Shown: piece by piece, positions 22,743 to 32,916 of the stretch
Numbering within the stretch: position 1 is the first letter of the stretch
Layout: the number at the start of each line of letters is the position of its first letter
Source of the DNA: an uncultured SAR86 cluster bacterium
Lineage (GTDB): Bacteria > Pseudomonadota > Gammaproteobacteria > Magnimaribacterales > D2472
NCBI GenBank assembly: GCA_902602185.1
Contig: CACKPV010000002.1
Span: 62,001 to 126,000, forward strand
Length of the DNA stretch: 64,000 nucleotides
Direction of reading: 5' to 3'
The notes under the pieces: model-generated
What the model was told of the DNA's origin: nothing
What the model saw: the letters and a program-made list of their open reading frames with translations, nothing else
Databases searched by the model: none
Translations under genes and position numbers: made by a program

Positions 22743-23558
22743 AAATTTTTCAATATACCTCTGTGAGACTTCAGAAAAAATAGGGTGCCCTCTTTTAATT
22801 GAAGTGTCTAAATTGCTTATTGATTCAACTTCGGTTATCCCTTTGGTGGAGCTTGTAAACCAGATTGAATTTGCAATTTTTAGATCCTCTACGAAACACT
22901 CTGTTTCCATTACTTTTAAGTCGAGTTCAGCAATTGTATGAATTACTAGATCTCTTGTAATGCCTGGCAAAATGTTTTGATCAAGACTTGGAGTTTTTAT
23001 GACGTCATCTAAAACTAAGAAAATATTACTGGCACCCCCTTCAGTAAGGATATTATCTCTATGCATTATCACCTCAGAACATCCATCTTTATCAGCAGAA
23101 TTCATTTGCATGGTATTTCCTAACAAAGAAGTGGATTTTATATCGCATCTTCCCCACCGAATATCTGGAACCAATTTCACCTTAATGGATGATTGTTGAA
23201 ACTTATGGGGCTCGGCAAAACCGAATGTTTCAGGAATTCCACCACTAAAGATATGAGATCTCTTCTGATCAATGCCCCTTGATACTTGATAATAAATATA
23301 ACCAGAAGGAAATTGCGACCTTTCTTTCAATAATATTATCTCCTGAGCACATAAATTTATATCGATATTTATATCAAGCATTGCTGCACTTCTATCTAAT
23401 CTTTCAATGTGAGCTTGGAAACCAATGAATTCGCTTTTATGAAAAGGAATAACTTCATAAATGCTATCCGAAAAGAGAAAAGCTCTAGACATTGGTGATA
23501 CTACAATCTTATCTAGTTGATCTAAAGATCCGTTATAAATACCAATCCTCTTGGTCAT
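22734..23558 (-). CDS. dat: D-amino acid aminotransferase / class IV aminotransferase
   Basis: Class IV PLP fold: LTEGGASNIFLV, LPGITRDLVI. Confidence 0.8.
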   Translation of the reverse strand: MTKRIGIYNGSLDQLDKIVVSPMSRAFLFSDSIYEVIPFHKSEFIGFQAHIERLDRSAAMLDINIDINLCAQEIILLKERSQFPSGYIYYQVSRGIDQKRSHIFSGGIPETFGFAEPHKFQQSSIKVKLVPDIRWGRCDIKSTSLLGNTMQMNSADKDGCSEVIMHRDNILTEGGASNIFLVLDDVIKTPSLDQNILPGITRDLVIHTIAELDLKVMETECFVEDLKIANSIWFTSSTKGITEVESISNLDTSIKRGHPIFSEVSQRYIEKFLT

Positions 23559-24704
23559 TTAAAAACTAAATAAGTTTCTAATCCAAAGGATAAATGAAGC
23601 CCAGAGTCTGCCAAAAAAACCTTTAGCATCAACACTATCAAGAGCAATAAGTTCTGTGGCGTGAACTATGGAATCTCCATCTTTGATAATTAAAGAGCCC
23701 AAAACCTCTCCATCCTGGATGGGTGCTTTAAGATTATTTGAATATTCATAACTAATCTTGAGATCCTTAAAGGTAGGTCGTGGCAAAGTAAGAATTATAT
23801 TTTCAGCTACACCTAATGAGATCTGATTGCTTTTACCTCCCCACACTGTAATCTCTTTTAATGAAGTTTTTTCTTTAATGACCTCTTGTGTTGCATAAAA
23901 CCTAAAACCATACTCTAACAATCTTTGAGTTTCATTAAATCGTGCCTTGTCAGAATTACTTCCTGCTACTACTGCAATAAGACGCATATCATTTCTTTTT
24001 GCTGAACCAATTAAACAATATCCTGCTGAAGACGTATGACCAGTTTTAATACCATCTGCTGAATCATCTTTCCACAATAAATTATTTCTATTTTTTTGTC
24101 TGATATCGTTATAAGAAAAAAACTTTTCCTTGTAGTATTGATAAATTTCAGGATAATTTTCGATTAAGGCAGCTGAGACTTTGGCAAGATCAGCTGCACT
24201 TGAGAAGTGATTGCCGTCCGGAAGCCCAGTCGAATTCTGAAATAAAGTATTTGAAAGCTCAAGAGAGTTTGCGTATGCATTCATTAAGTCAACAAAGCCC
24301 TCTTCAGTGCCTCCTACATACTCTGCTAATGCGACAGTTGCATCATTGCCAGATTGAATAATTACACCTTTAAGTAAGTCTAATACACTGACTTTCTTTC
24401 CTTCTTGGATAAACATTTTTGATCCTTCCATCCGCCAAGCTTTTTCACTAATAAGAACCGTATCTTCTAAATCGAGAAAATTATTTTTAATTTGATCTGC
24501 CACAACATATGAACTCATTACTTTTGTCATACTTGCAGGTTCAATAGGAGCATCTTCATTGAAACTGGCGATAATTGTATTCGTTTTTGGCTCAATCAGA
24601 ATGAAACTTTTTACATCAAGTGATGGAGGATTGGGAATAAAAGATTGTGCACTTAGAAAAACACACGTACTTAAGCATAATGTTGTAAAAAGATTTTTTA
24701 TCAT
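23559..24704 (-). CDS. dacC: D-alanyl-D-alanine carboxypeptidase (PBP5/6 family)
   Basis: PASMTKVMSSYV (SxxK), QSGNDATVALAEYV, GIKTGHTSSAGYCL; signal peptide and C-terminal amphipathic tail. Confidence 0.92.
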   Translation of the reverse strand: MIKNLFTTLCLSTCVFLSAQSFIPNPPSLDVKSFILIEPKTNTIIASFNEDAPIEPASMTKVMSSYVVADQIKNNFLDLEDTVLISEKAWRMEGSKMFIQEGKKVSVLDLLKGVIIQSGNDATVALAEYVGGTEEGFVDLMNAYANSLELSNTLFQNSTGLPDGNHFSSAADLAKVSAALIENYPEIYQYYKEKFFSYNDIRQKNRNNLLWKDDSADGIKTGHTSSAGYCLIGSAKRNDMRLIAVVAGSNSDKARFNETQRLLEYGFRFYATQEVIKEKTSLKEITVWGGKSNQISLGVAENIILTLPRPTFKDLKISYEYSNNLKAPIQDGEVLGSLIIKDGDSIVHATELIALDSVDAKGFFGRLWASFILWIRNLFSF

Positions 24705-25729
24705 AATCCAAACTCCTTTGCTAGATTGTAAACTACCATTGCATAAAAGTGGCTGTAATTGTATTTAGTTATTGCAACAAAATTCTCAGTGCCTAAAAAG
24801 TAACTCACCTCTTGAGTATCAATAAATAGCTGACTTCCTGCCATAACAAAATCTTCATTATCAATATTATTTTGTTGTTTTAATGTGTCGACACCGATGC
24901 CGTATTCCAAAGCAATTTTAGAAAGTGTATCTCCTTTTTTTACTGTGTACTCTTCCTTAATTCCAGATTCAAATCTCAACGGAATAAAGGTCCTTAAGTT
25001 ATTTTCAGCTTTTTGGGGATTTCTAGCTTGATTAAATGACATCGGCTTGATGATATCACTTGAGGGCTGCCACCCATGAATTTGAAGATAATTTGCAATA
25101 CTACCGATAGCATCACTCTTAGAATTAAATAAGTCAGCATTGTTATCACCGTCATAATCGACTGCGTAAGCTAGGTAACTTGAAGAAATGAATTGTCCAT
25201 ATCCCATTGCTCCCGCATAAGACCCATTTATACTCAAGGGGTCAAGATTATTTTCACGACATAAAATAAAAAAATTAATTAGCTCCTGACGAAAGAAATC
25301 GGCTCGTCGGGGAAAGTCAAATCCTAGGGTTGTTAAAGAGTCTAAAACTCTGTGATTCCCCATAATTTTTCCATAACGTGTCTCAACTCCAAGTATTGAA
25401 ACAATGATTTCTTTCGGCACTCCAAAATCTCTTTCAGCTTGTTTAAGCACTTTAAGGTTTTCCTTAATAAATGCCTTTCCATTATCAATGCGATTTTGAT
25501 CTAAAAAAATCTTTTTGTATCTATCCCATGTCAAAGTAAACTCAGCTGGTGAAGACATACTTTGCAAAATAGAATCTTGTTTTTCTGCTGATGATAGAAC
25601 TTTCAAAACATAATCTTTGGTAAAACCATGATCCTCAATGAGAGTTTCAATGACAAACTGCGATCTTGGATGATTGGAATAATCTGCAAAGATTGTACTA
25701 GAAAATAATAATGCTAAAAGAAATCTCAT
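24701..25729 (-). CDS. mltB: MltB-family lytic murein transglycosylase with internal LysM motif
   Basis: ILGVETRYGKIMGNHRVLDSLTTLGFDFPRRADFF and GAMGYGQFISSSY; LysM YTVKKGDTLSKIALEYGI...; then MltB C-term LGTENFVAITKYNYSHFYAMVVYNLA. Confidence 0.9.
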   Translation of the reverse strand: MRFLLALLFSSTIFADYSNHPRSQFVIETLIEDHGFTKDYVLKVLSSAEKQDSILQSMSSPAEFTLTWDRYKKIFLDQNRIDNGKAFIKENLKVLKQAERDFGVPKEIIVSILGVETRYGKIMGNHRVLDSLTTLGFDFPRRADFFRQELINFFILCRENNLDPLSINGSYAGAMGYGQFISSSYLAYAVDYDGDNNADLFNSKSDAIGSIANYLQIHGWQPSSDIIKPMSFNQARNPQKAENNLRTFIPLRFESGIKEEYTVKKGDTLSKIALEYGIGVDTLKQQNNIDNEDFVMAGSQLFIDTQEVSYFLGTENFVAITKYNYSHFYAMVVYNLAKEFGL

Positions 25730-26823
25730 CTTGGAATTAATTTTTTATGAGAAGCCATAGAGACTATTATGCCAAACGCAATATAAAAAGAAATTATCGA
25801 AGATCCCCCCTGGCTAATAAAAGGGAGAGGCATACCAACAACAGGCAAAATACCAATCACCATCCCGACATTAATCACAAATGTTGAAATAAAAACCAAA
25901 GAAAGTGAGCCAATAACAAGTCTACAAAATCTATCTCTAGCTGTTATAGCAAGATAAATGCAACGAAAAAAAATGAAAAAATAAGTAAGCATTAATATAC
26001 TTATACCAAATAATCCAAATTCTTCTCCAATCACAGCAAAAATGAAATCTGTCTCTGATTCAGGAAGAAAATATAAATTTGCTTGAGTGCCTTCACCAAA
26101 ACCTTTTCCAAAAAATCCACCCGATCCGATTGCTATCTTGGATTGTGCAATATTCCAACCAGAACCAAATGGGTCAGACTCCGGATTTAAAAGAGTAGCT
26201 ATTCTTTGTTTTTGGAATGGTGCTAGAAAATTGTTCCAAAGAAATGGTAAAGATAGGATAAAAACTCCAAATGAAATCCCAATAAATCTCCAATTCAATC
26301 CTGCTAAAAATAAAATAAACAAGCCTGATAATAAAATCAAAGTTGCTGTTCCTAAATCTGGTTGCAGCGAAACTAGCATAAAGCATGCAAAAATAATCAA
26401 TACCGGAATAAGAGTAGATTTAAAGTTAATAGGTAAAGATCTTTGAACTAAATATGCAGAAAGAAATACTGGAAGGAATATTTTGCAAAACTCAGAAGGT
26501 TGTATTGTAGTAACTCCCAGGTCAATCCAGCGATTTGCTCCATTTATAGTTGGTCCGAAAAAAATAGCAATAATAATTAAAGCAATGGTTACAAAAAATG
26601 CGCCGTTAGCATATGAAAAATATACTTGGGGATCGGGTTGACTTATAAGCATCATTAATCCAAGACCAATGACAACAAATGCAGATTGCTTAAGAAAAAT
26701 AGAAAGATCACCTTGAGAGGCACTATATAAAAAGAATAGTCCCAAAGTTGATAAAAAAAAGATAGAGAAAAATAAATAGGGATCATAATAAATACGAAAA
26801 ATTTTATAGTCTAGAAATCTCAT
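25726..26823 (-). CDS. rodA: rod shape-determining protein RodA
   Basis: SEDS polytopic protein; LQPDLGTATLIL, GVTTIQPSEFCKI, LPVVGMPLPFISQGGSS. Confidence 0.95.
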   Translation of the reverse strand: MRFLDYKIFRIYYDPYLFFSIFFLSTLGLFFLYSASQGDLSIFLKQSAFVVIGLGLMMLISQPDPQVYFSYANGAFFVTIALIIIAIFFGPTINGANRWIDLGVTTIQPSEFCKIFLPVFLSAYLVQRSLPINFKSTLIPVLIIFACFMLVSLQPDLGTATLILLSGLFILFLAGLNWRFIGISFGVFILSLPFLWNNFLAPFQKQRIATLLNPESDPFGSGWNIAQSKIAIGSGGFFGKGFGEGTQANLYFLPESETDFIFAVIGEEFGLFGISILMLTYFFIFFRCIYLAITARDRFCRLVIGSLSLVFISTFVINVGMVIGILPVVGMPLPFISQGGSSIISFYIAFGIIVSMASHKKLIPR

Positions 26824-28652
26824 TATTTTATTAGTGCTTCTAAAACATCGATAGCAATAGGTCCGGCAACAGATCCTCCACTCTCCCCATTCTCAACAAC
26901 TACACTAACGGCATATCTAGGATTGGGCATCGGTCCAAAAGCTATAATCACGGCATGATCTCGAAGGTTACTGTCCAGTCTAGTTTCTTCGTAATCTTCT
27001 TTACTTTCCAAAGAAACAAGTTCAGCTGTTCCAGTTTTTGCTGCCACAGTAAAAGTTTTTAAATTCTTTAACCTCCTTGCTGTGCCAGTGTTGCCTTCAA
27101 TTACATTTACCATGGACTCATGTATCTTAGACCAGTCATCCTGTGATAAGTTTCGTAATTCGAGCTCTTTTAAATCCTTTGTGGAATCAAAAGTTAAAGA
27201 TAAATCTTTATGCGCTCCTTTGTTTGCAAGAATATAAGCATATTTAGCCAATTGTACAGGGGTAGCTATTAAATAACCCTGACCCACTCCAAGATTTACT
27301 GTATCTCCTTTGAACCATCCAAAGTTATGCTCTTTTATTTTCCATTCAGGTTCGGGGACAAAAACGGAGTCTTCATTAAAACAATCTAAACATGCTTTCT
27401 TGCCGAGACCAAAATCTTTAAAATAATTTTTTAAAGATTTAATATCAGATCGGTAAGCTAATTCAAAAAAATATGTATTCGAACTTTGTGTAATTGCTTT
27501 GAACAAATTTGTTTTCCCATGGCCACCCTCTTTCCAGTCCCTATAAATTCTGCCATCTTCAGGCAAAACAAAAAATCCCGGATCTTCGATACTAAATTTC
27601 CAGTCTATTAATCTATTATCTAGGCCATAAATTGCAATTGCAGGCTTAATTGCCGATGCAGGAGGATAGCGTCCACGCATTGCCCGATCAAAAAAAGGTT
27701 TATCAGGACTTTCAATGAGAGTCTTAAATTCATCTTGGGAAATTCCATTTGATAATTTATTCGAAGAAAAGGTTGGGGAGCTAAAGAGAGTAACAATTGA
27801 ACCGGTCTGAATATCCACAGCAACAATTGCCCCTCTTCTGCCCTGCATAGCTGAAAATGCTGCTTGATGCGATGCCAAATCCAACGAAGTATATAAATCT
27901 GAACCCATTTTAGGAGATGATACAATTTCTTCTGACAAGGTTCTTCCACGAGCATCAACTTCTCGTTGCTTTGTTCCAAATTCACCAGATAAGAAAGTAT
28001 CGTAAATATTTTCTGCGCCAATTTTTCCTTCAATCAATCCAGAAGTATAAGTTTGTTCAATGTTATTAAGGGAACTTAATTGAGTTCTTAAACTAGTTAG
28101 TTTTTCTTCTGAAGGATTACCAACATAGCCCAAAGCATGTGAAAATAATTCAGGATAGAGGCTATTTCGTAAATACCTCTGTTCTACAAAAACTGCTTCA
28201 AATAAATGGCCTCGTACAGCAAATTTGATTTTTTCTTCTTCGGTTATATTTCTCTTCAAAGTCAATTCACGATTAAATTTTTTTGCCTCACTAAATTGCA
28301 GTCTAAAATCTTCTATTTTTAAATCTTCTAGGTTTATAAAACTTGAAATATGTTCAAGAAGTTCGTCTAAGTTTTTAATCCTAGATGGAACAATAATCAA
28401 GTCAAAAGAAGGAATATTATTAACTAAAATATTGTTGTTTCGGTCATAAATAATTCCGCGTAATGGCTGTATAGCTAAAGTTTCAGTCTTATTATTGAGA
28501 GCAGCACTCTCATAATTATCAAAATTTAAAACTTGTAAACTAAAAACTTGTGCAAAGATAACAATGCCAAGCACAAAGAAAATTATGCTTGCTAGAATAA
28601 TTCTCTCAGTAAAACTGCGAACTTCAACATAGGTCTGATTAATTTTACTCAT
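26823..28652 (-). CDS. mrdA: penicillin-binding protein 2
   Basis: Class B PBP: PPASAIKP (SxxK), SSN, AKTGTAE; adjacent to rodA. Confidence 0.95.
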   Translation of the reverse strand: MSKINQTYVEVRSFTERIILASIIFFVLGIVIFAQVFSLQVLNFDNYESAALNNKTETLAIQPLRGIIYDRNNNILVNNIPSFDLIIVPSRIKNLDELLEHISSFINLEDLKIEDFRLQFSEAKKFNRELTLKRNITEEEKIKFAVRGHLFEAVFVEQRYLRNSLYPELFSHALGYVGNPSEEKLTSLRTQLSSLNNIEQTYTSGLIEGKIGAENIYDTFLSGEFGTKQREVDARGRTLSEEIVSSPKMGSDLYTSLDLASHQAAFSAMQGRRGAIVAVDIQTGSIVTLFSSPTFSSNKLSNGISQDEFKTLIESPDKPFFDRAMRGRYPPASAIKPAIAIYGLDNRLIDWKFSIEDPGFFVLPEDGRIYRDWKEGGHGKTNLFKAITQSSNTYFFELAYRSDIKSLKNYFKDFGLGKKACLDCFNEDSVFVPEPEWKIKEHNFGWFKGDTVNLGVGQGYLIATPVQLAKYAYILANKGAHKDLSLTFDSTKDLKELELRNLSQDDWSKIHESMVNVIEGNTGTARRLKNLKTFTVAAKTGTAELVSLESKEDYEETRLDSNLRDHAVIIAFGPMPNPRYAVSVVVENGESGGSVAGPIAIDVLEALIK

Positions 28653-29113
28653 TTGTGATAGGGTTTATTTTGAATTATTGCAAAAGCACGATAAATTTGC
28701 TCAATCAAAACTACTCTAAAGAGTTTATGAGGTAAGGTAAGTTTTGAAAATGATATAACTGTGTCAGCACTCTCCAAAGTTTTCTGATTGAGACCATGTG
28801 ACCCTCCAATTACTAAACTAACTTTCTTATGTTCTGAAAAGACCTTATTGAGAAAAGAGGCAAATTCTTTACTGGATATTGTTTTGCCATGCCTATCAAA
28901 TGCAATTACATAAGAAGATTCTTTTGAAAGTTGCTTAGCAATGGAAGCAGATTCTGTATTTTTAATTGTTTCGATTGACCCTCCAGAATTATAGGGTCGA
29001 ATCTCATGAGAAAAAAATTTCACATATTTAGGAAATTGTTTTAAATAATAATTCAATCCCTCATTTTCCCAATTAGAAAGTTTGTTGCTGACTGCAATAA
29101 CTTCCAATTTCAT
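28649..29113 (-). CDS. rlmH: 23S rRNA (pseudouridine1915-N3)-methyltransferase RlmH
   Basis: VIGGSHGLNQ, SFSKLTLPHKLFRVVLIEQIYRAFAI; adjacent to rsfS. Confidence 0.95.
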   Translation of the reverse strand: MKLEVIAVSNKLSNWENEGLNYYLKQFPKYVKFFSHEIRPYNSGGSIETIKNTESASIAKQLSKESSYVIAFDRHGKTISSKEFASFLNKVFSEHKKVSLVIGGSHGLNQKTLESADTVISFSKLTLPHKLFRVVLIEQIYRAFAIIQNKPYHK

Positions 29114-29457
29114 GAGTGAATTTCGGTGAGACTTCCATCAAAGCTCCACAATGATTCAAGATCATAATATTTTCTTATCTTCTCAATCATAATATTTACA
29201 ATGACATCCTCGCAATCTATCAAAATCCATTCACAATCGTCATTGCCCTCAACGCCTAAAACAATTTCTCCACTATTTTTGACATTCTCAACAAGTTTCT
29301 CAGATAATGCTTTCGCATGTCTTGCTGAGGTTGCCGTAGCAAAAATCATGGAGTTTGCTAAAGATGAAATCTTTTCAACACTGATAACATTTATATTGTG
29401 TGCTTTTAGATCTTCTAAAGAATTGAGACAGAGAGTTTGGAGCGATTTTTTTTTCAA
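29110..29457 (-). CDS. rsfS: ribosome silencing factor RsfS
   Basis: SLEDLKAHNINVISVEKISSLANSMIFATATSARHAKAL and DCEDVIVNIM. Start assigned to TTG 29457 (LKKKSLQTLCLNSLEDLKAHNI); the upstream ORF extension looks non-coding and overlaps the divergent gene. Confidence 0.85.
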   Translation of the reverse strand: MKKKSLQTLCLNSLEDLKAHNINVISVEKISSLANSMIFATATSARHAKALSEKLVENVKNSGEIVLGVEGNDDCEWILIDCEDVIVNIMIEKIRKYYDLESLWSFDGSLTEIHS

Positions 29458-29516
29458 ATTATTTTTTGATTTTTCTTTTAAAGTATATGATAAAAAAAGT
29501 TTTTTTTCTTGATGAA

Positions 29517-29930
29517 ATGGAATCAATTTTTTTAGATTATTTTAAGGTTGTAATCCCTTATCTTGTTGGTATCTCAATTTTTATTATGGTTATCAGTTTG
29601 TTAAGTATCAAATGGTTGGTAAATCAAATTCCAAGTGACTACCTTATAAAGAACACAACAGAAACTTCTTTTAATAAGCTTCCAGTTCCATTAAGGATTT
29701 TGATCTTTATCTTCAAAAACTTGTTGGGTTATTTGCTGATATTAGGAGGGATGATCATGTTAATTCTTCCCGGTCAAGGATTGTTAACCATGATGGTAGG
29801 ATTAGTACTAAGTGATTATCCTGGAAAAAAAGCATTTGAAAAAAAAATTATTGCATCTGAACCTATCTTAAAAACAATTAATTGGGCAAGAAAAAAATCT
29901 GGGGTCAAACCTTTAATCACAGAAAACTAA
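29517..29930 (+). CDS. PGPGW-family putative membrane protein
   Basis: Two to three TM segments with GMIMLILPGQGLLTMMVGLVLSDYPGKK. Start set to ATG 29517 (MESIFLDYF). Confidence 0.7.
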   Translation: MESIFLDYFKVVIPYLVGISIFIMVISLLSIKWLVNQIPSDYLIKNTTETSFNKLPVPLRILIFIFKNLLGYLLILGGMIMLILPGQGLLTMMVGLVLSDYPGKKAFEKKIIASEPILKTINWARKKSGVKPLITEN

Positions 29931-29949
29931 TTCCTTGTTATAATGAGTC

Positions 29950-30954
29950 ATGACTATATCTAATACCAAATGGGTTCTTAAATCTCGACCGTCTGGTCTC
30001 GTAAAAGAAGATAATTTTGAACTAATTACGGAAGAACTCTCAGAATTAAATGAGGGCGATCTTCTTCTTGAAAATCAATATTTATCTTTTGATCCAACTC
30101 AAAGAATGTGGTTGACAGATCTTCCCGGATATCTGCCTCCGGTGCAAATTGATGAGGTCGTCAGGTCAGGAGGTGTTGGTAAAGTCGTTGAATCAAAGAA
30201 TGACGCTTATCAGGTCGGAGATCTTTTGACAGGCCTTGTTGGCTGGCAAAAATTTTGCCAGGTTTCTGCCAATGTGTTGCCATTTTTTAGAAAAATTCCT
30301 GATAATCTCCCTATACCTACAACTATGAATGTGTTTGGTTCCACAGGATTAACAGCCTATTTTGGACTCTTAGATGTAGGCAAGCCAAAAGAAGGTGAAA
30401 CAGTTGTTGTTTCAGGTGCTGCCGGAGCAACCGGTTCCGTTGTTGCACAGATTGCCAAAATTATGGGTTGTCATGTTATTGGTATTGCTGGTGGTGCCGA
30501 GAAATGCCAATGGTTAAAAGAGATTGGAGTGGATGATGTCATAGATTATAAAGAAGAGAATGTTCCAGAAAGACTGACTCAACTTGCCAAAAATGGTATT
30601 GATATTTATTTTGATAATGTTGGTGGTCCCATTATGGAATCGGTATTATTCTTGATAAACCTCAACGCAAGAATTGTCATGTGTGGGAGCATCTCAAACT
30701 ATACTGGTGAAAACTTACCAAAAGGTCCCATGAATCTTACGATGCTTATTATCAAGAGAGCTTCCATAGAAGGTTTTTTAGTTCTGGATTATATGCATCG
30801 AGCAGATGAAGCATATACTGATCTAATCAAATGGGTCGAAGACGGCAAAATTATTCATCGTGAAGATGTGCAGGAGGGACTAGAAAATTGTCCCCAAACC
30901 CTTAATCGTTTATTTACTGGAGCTAATAAAGGTAAGCAATTATTAAAGATTTAA
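29950..30954 (+). CDS. NADP-dependent oxidoreductase, MDR superfamily (CurA / prostaglandin reductase-like)
   Basis: DPTQRMWLTDLPGYLPPVQ; VSGAAGATGSVVAQIAKIMGCHVIGIAGG; YFDNVGGPIMESV. Confidence 0.92.
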   Translation: MTISNTKWVLKSRPSGLVKEDNFELITEELSELNEGDLLLENQYLSFDPTQRMWLTDLPGYLPPVQIDEVVRSGGVGKVVESKNDAYQVGDLLTGLVGWQKFCQVSANVLPFFRKIPDNLPIPTTMNVFGSTGLTAYFGLLDVGKPKEGETVVVSGAAGATGSVVAQIAKIMGCHVIGIAGGAEKCQWLKEIGVDDVIDYKEENVPERLTQLAKNGIDIYFDNVGGPIMESVLFLINLNARIVMCGSISNYTGENLPKGPMNLTMLIIKRASIEGFLVLDYMHRADEAYTDLIKWVEDGKIIHREDVQEGLENCPQTLNRLFTGANKGKQLLKI

Positions 30955-31545
30955 CTATTTATCTCTGATTGTCTGGATAATCTTAGATAGAATCTTTAAT
31001 CGTTGTCCGGCATCAAATGCATTCAAGAGCAATTGTTTTTCGTCTGTACTTAAAGGTATGAGACTTCCAAGATGATAAGTTACAGAATCGGCAGAGGTAA
31101 GATCGATTTCAATTGGTAAAGTTTTAATATTTGGATGATCTTTAAGTTGCGTTAATACATCCAGCAAATCTGGGTATCTTGCCAACAGAGATTGATCATC
31201 AACCTGTGGCTCTACTTGTGGCAAAATTTCACCAATATAAGATCTGTCTTCTAATTGAACAATAGATTTGATATCAACTTTCTCCTTAGCTTTAACCGTA
31301 ATCCCTAATAGACCATTTGGAAGATTGTTAAAATCAATGATCTCCACCAGAGTCCCTCTTTTTTCAATACCAAAATTTATGTTGTCAGATTTATCAGACT
31401 TGAACGAAATAACAAACCCTCTTTGATGAGTCATACAGTCTTTAACCATATTCAGGTACCTCGGCTCAAAAATTTGTAATGATTGTAGTGTGCCAGGAAG
31501 CACAACAATCTGAAGAGGGAAAATTGGGAGATTAATCATCTGCAC
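30955..31545 (-). CDS. LON substrate-binding (N-terminal domain) peptidase-like protein
   Basis: LPIFPLQIVVLPGTLQSLQIFEPRYLNMVKDCM; no protease domain. Confidence 0.85.
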   Translation of the reverse strand: MQMINLPIFPLQIVVLPGTLQSLQIFEPRYLNMVKDCMTHQRGFVISFKSDKSDNINFGIEKRGTLVEIIDFNNLPNGLLGITVKAKEKVDIKSIVQLEDRSYIGEILPQVEPQVDDQSLLARYPDLLDVLTQLKDHPNIKTLPIEIDLTSADSVTYHLGSLIPLSTDEKQLLLNAFDAGQRLKILSKIIQTIRDK

Positions 31546-32860
31546 ACAACCTTATTAACGGCTGAATAATTTTTTGACTATCCCTATTGGTCATAATTAA
31601 AAATATATCATAATCTTTAAACTTATCTTTCATTTCAGCTTCTAAGTCTGCATGACTTCCAAAAAAAGACTCATTGATTTTAGGCATAGAATTGATCATT
31701 GGTGATTTTGAAGTATCTAACCAGCAAACATCAAAATCAGCGGCAATATCATTTAAACTTTCATTGTGATGCCCACTTGTCATTGTATTTGAACCAGCCT
31801 CAACAATTGCCAACAGTTTTTGCTCAGGAAATTTAGTAACTATAGCTTCAATAGAGCCTCTTACAGCAGTTGGGTGATGAGCAAAATCATCATAAATAGT
31901 CTTCCCTCCAAAATTTCCAACATGTTCAAGTCTTCTTTTTACACCTTGAAATGATTGCAGGTTATTCAAACATTTATTAATTGATAAGCCTTCACTTGCA
32001 GCCACCTGCACTGCCATGATCATATTTTTTTTATTATGACTGCCATCTAGAGGCAACAAATTATTATTACCTGCATATTCTTTACCATTTTTGAAAATAG
32101 TAAATGGATCAAGAATATATCCAAAATCTTTATCATTTTGTTGAAGAATCTGCTTATCACACCAAAGGCCCATATCTAAAACTTCAGAAACGTTTTGATC
32201 ATCGCCAAAACCAAAAACCACTCCTGTCTTGGGCATAATCTTTAAAATGTGATGAAATTGTTTTTGTATTTCAGTGAGATTTGAGAATATATCGGCATGA
32301 TCAAATTCAATATTATTAACTATGAGAGTGCTTGGATTATAGTGAATAAATTTCGATCTTTTATCAAAAAAAGCAGAATCATATTCGTCTGCTTCAATCA
32401 CAAAAATATCATCACTTCCAAGATGTGCAGAATGTTCTAAATTATTGCAGACACCACCGATAAGAAAACCTACATCAATACCTGCTTCTTTAAATAAGTG
32501 CACAATCAAAGAAGTTGTCGTAGTTTTTCCATGCGTTCCCGAAATAGCTACTACTTTTCTATCTTGCAATATTGAACCCAACATGCGGGGACCAGATTGG
32601 TAGGGAAAGTTTTTGTCCAGAATTTTTTCAACACTCTCATTACCTCTTGAGAGATTATTTCCAATAATATATAAATCAGCCTGTGGAAGTTGGTCTGCTG
32701 CATAACCACTGATTAGTCGTAAGTCTAAATCTTCCAGTTGATCAGACATAGGTGGATAAAATTGATAATCTGAGCCTGAAACTGTATGTCCAGATTGGAC
32801 TAAAATTCGTGCCAGTCCTCCCATGAAAGTACCGCAAATACCTAAAATATGAATTTTCAT
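31532..32860 (-). CDS. mpl: UDP-N-acetylmuramate:L-alanyl-gamma-D-glutamyl-meso-diaminopimelate ligase
   Basis: MKIHILGICGTFMGGLARIL, ISGTHGKTTTTSLI, YDDFAHHPTAVRGSIEAI. Confidence 0.93.
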   Translation of the reverse strand: MKIHILGICGTFMGGLARILVQSGHTVSGSDYQFYPPMSDQLEDLDLRLISGYAADQLPQADLYIIGNNLSRGNESVEKILDKNFPYQSGPRMLGSILQDRKVVAISGTHGKTTTTSLIVHLFKEAGIDVGFLIGGVCNNLEHSAHLGSDDIFVIEADEYDSAFFDKRSKFIHYNPSTLIVNNIEFDHADIFSNLTEIQKQFHHILKIMPKTGVVFGFGDDQNVSEVLDMGLWCDKQILQQNDKDFGYILDPFTIFKNGKEYAGNNNLLPLDGSHNKKNMIMAVQVAASEGLSINKCLNNLQSFQGVKRRLEHVGNFGGKTIYDDFAHHPTAVRGSIEAIVTKFPEQKLLAIVEAGSNTMTSGHHNESLNDIAADFDVCWLDTSKSPMINSMPKINESFFGSHADLEAEMKDKFKDYDIFLIMTNRDSQKIIQPLIRLCADD

Positions 32861-32916
32861 AAACTTTTGCTAATTAGAACATTTTTGCTAGCATAGTTAC
32901 AATCTTAATTAATGCT

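Noticed and set aside
26087-26446. 119-aa + strand ORF antisense to rodA
   Set aside because: Shadow of the RodA reading frame; composition (P/K/N-rich) typical of antisense to a membrane protein.
27620-28033. 137-aa minus-strand ORF within mrdA
   Set aside because: Overlaps the PBP2 catalytic region in another frame; no conserved features.
26823-28652. PBP2 active-site variant PPASAIKP instead of PPGSTxKP
   Set aside because: SxxK, SxN and KTG motifs are all intact; the substitution does not suggest loss of function.
29201-29512. 103-aa + strand ORF antisense to rsfS
   Set aside because: Antisense to RsfS motifs; Ser/Phe-rich, no domain.
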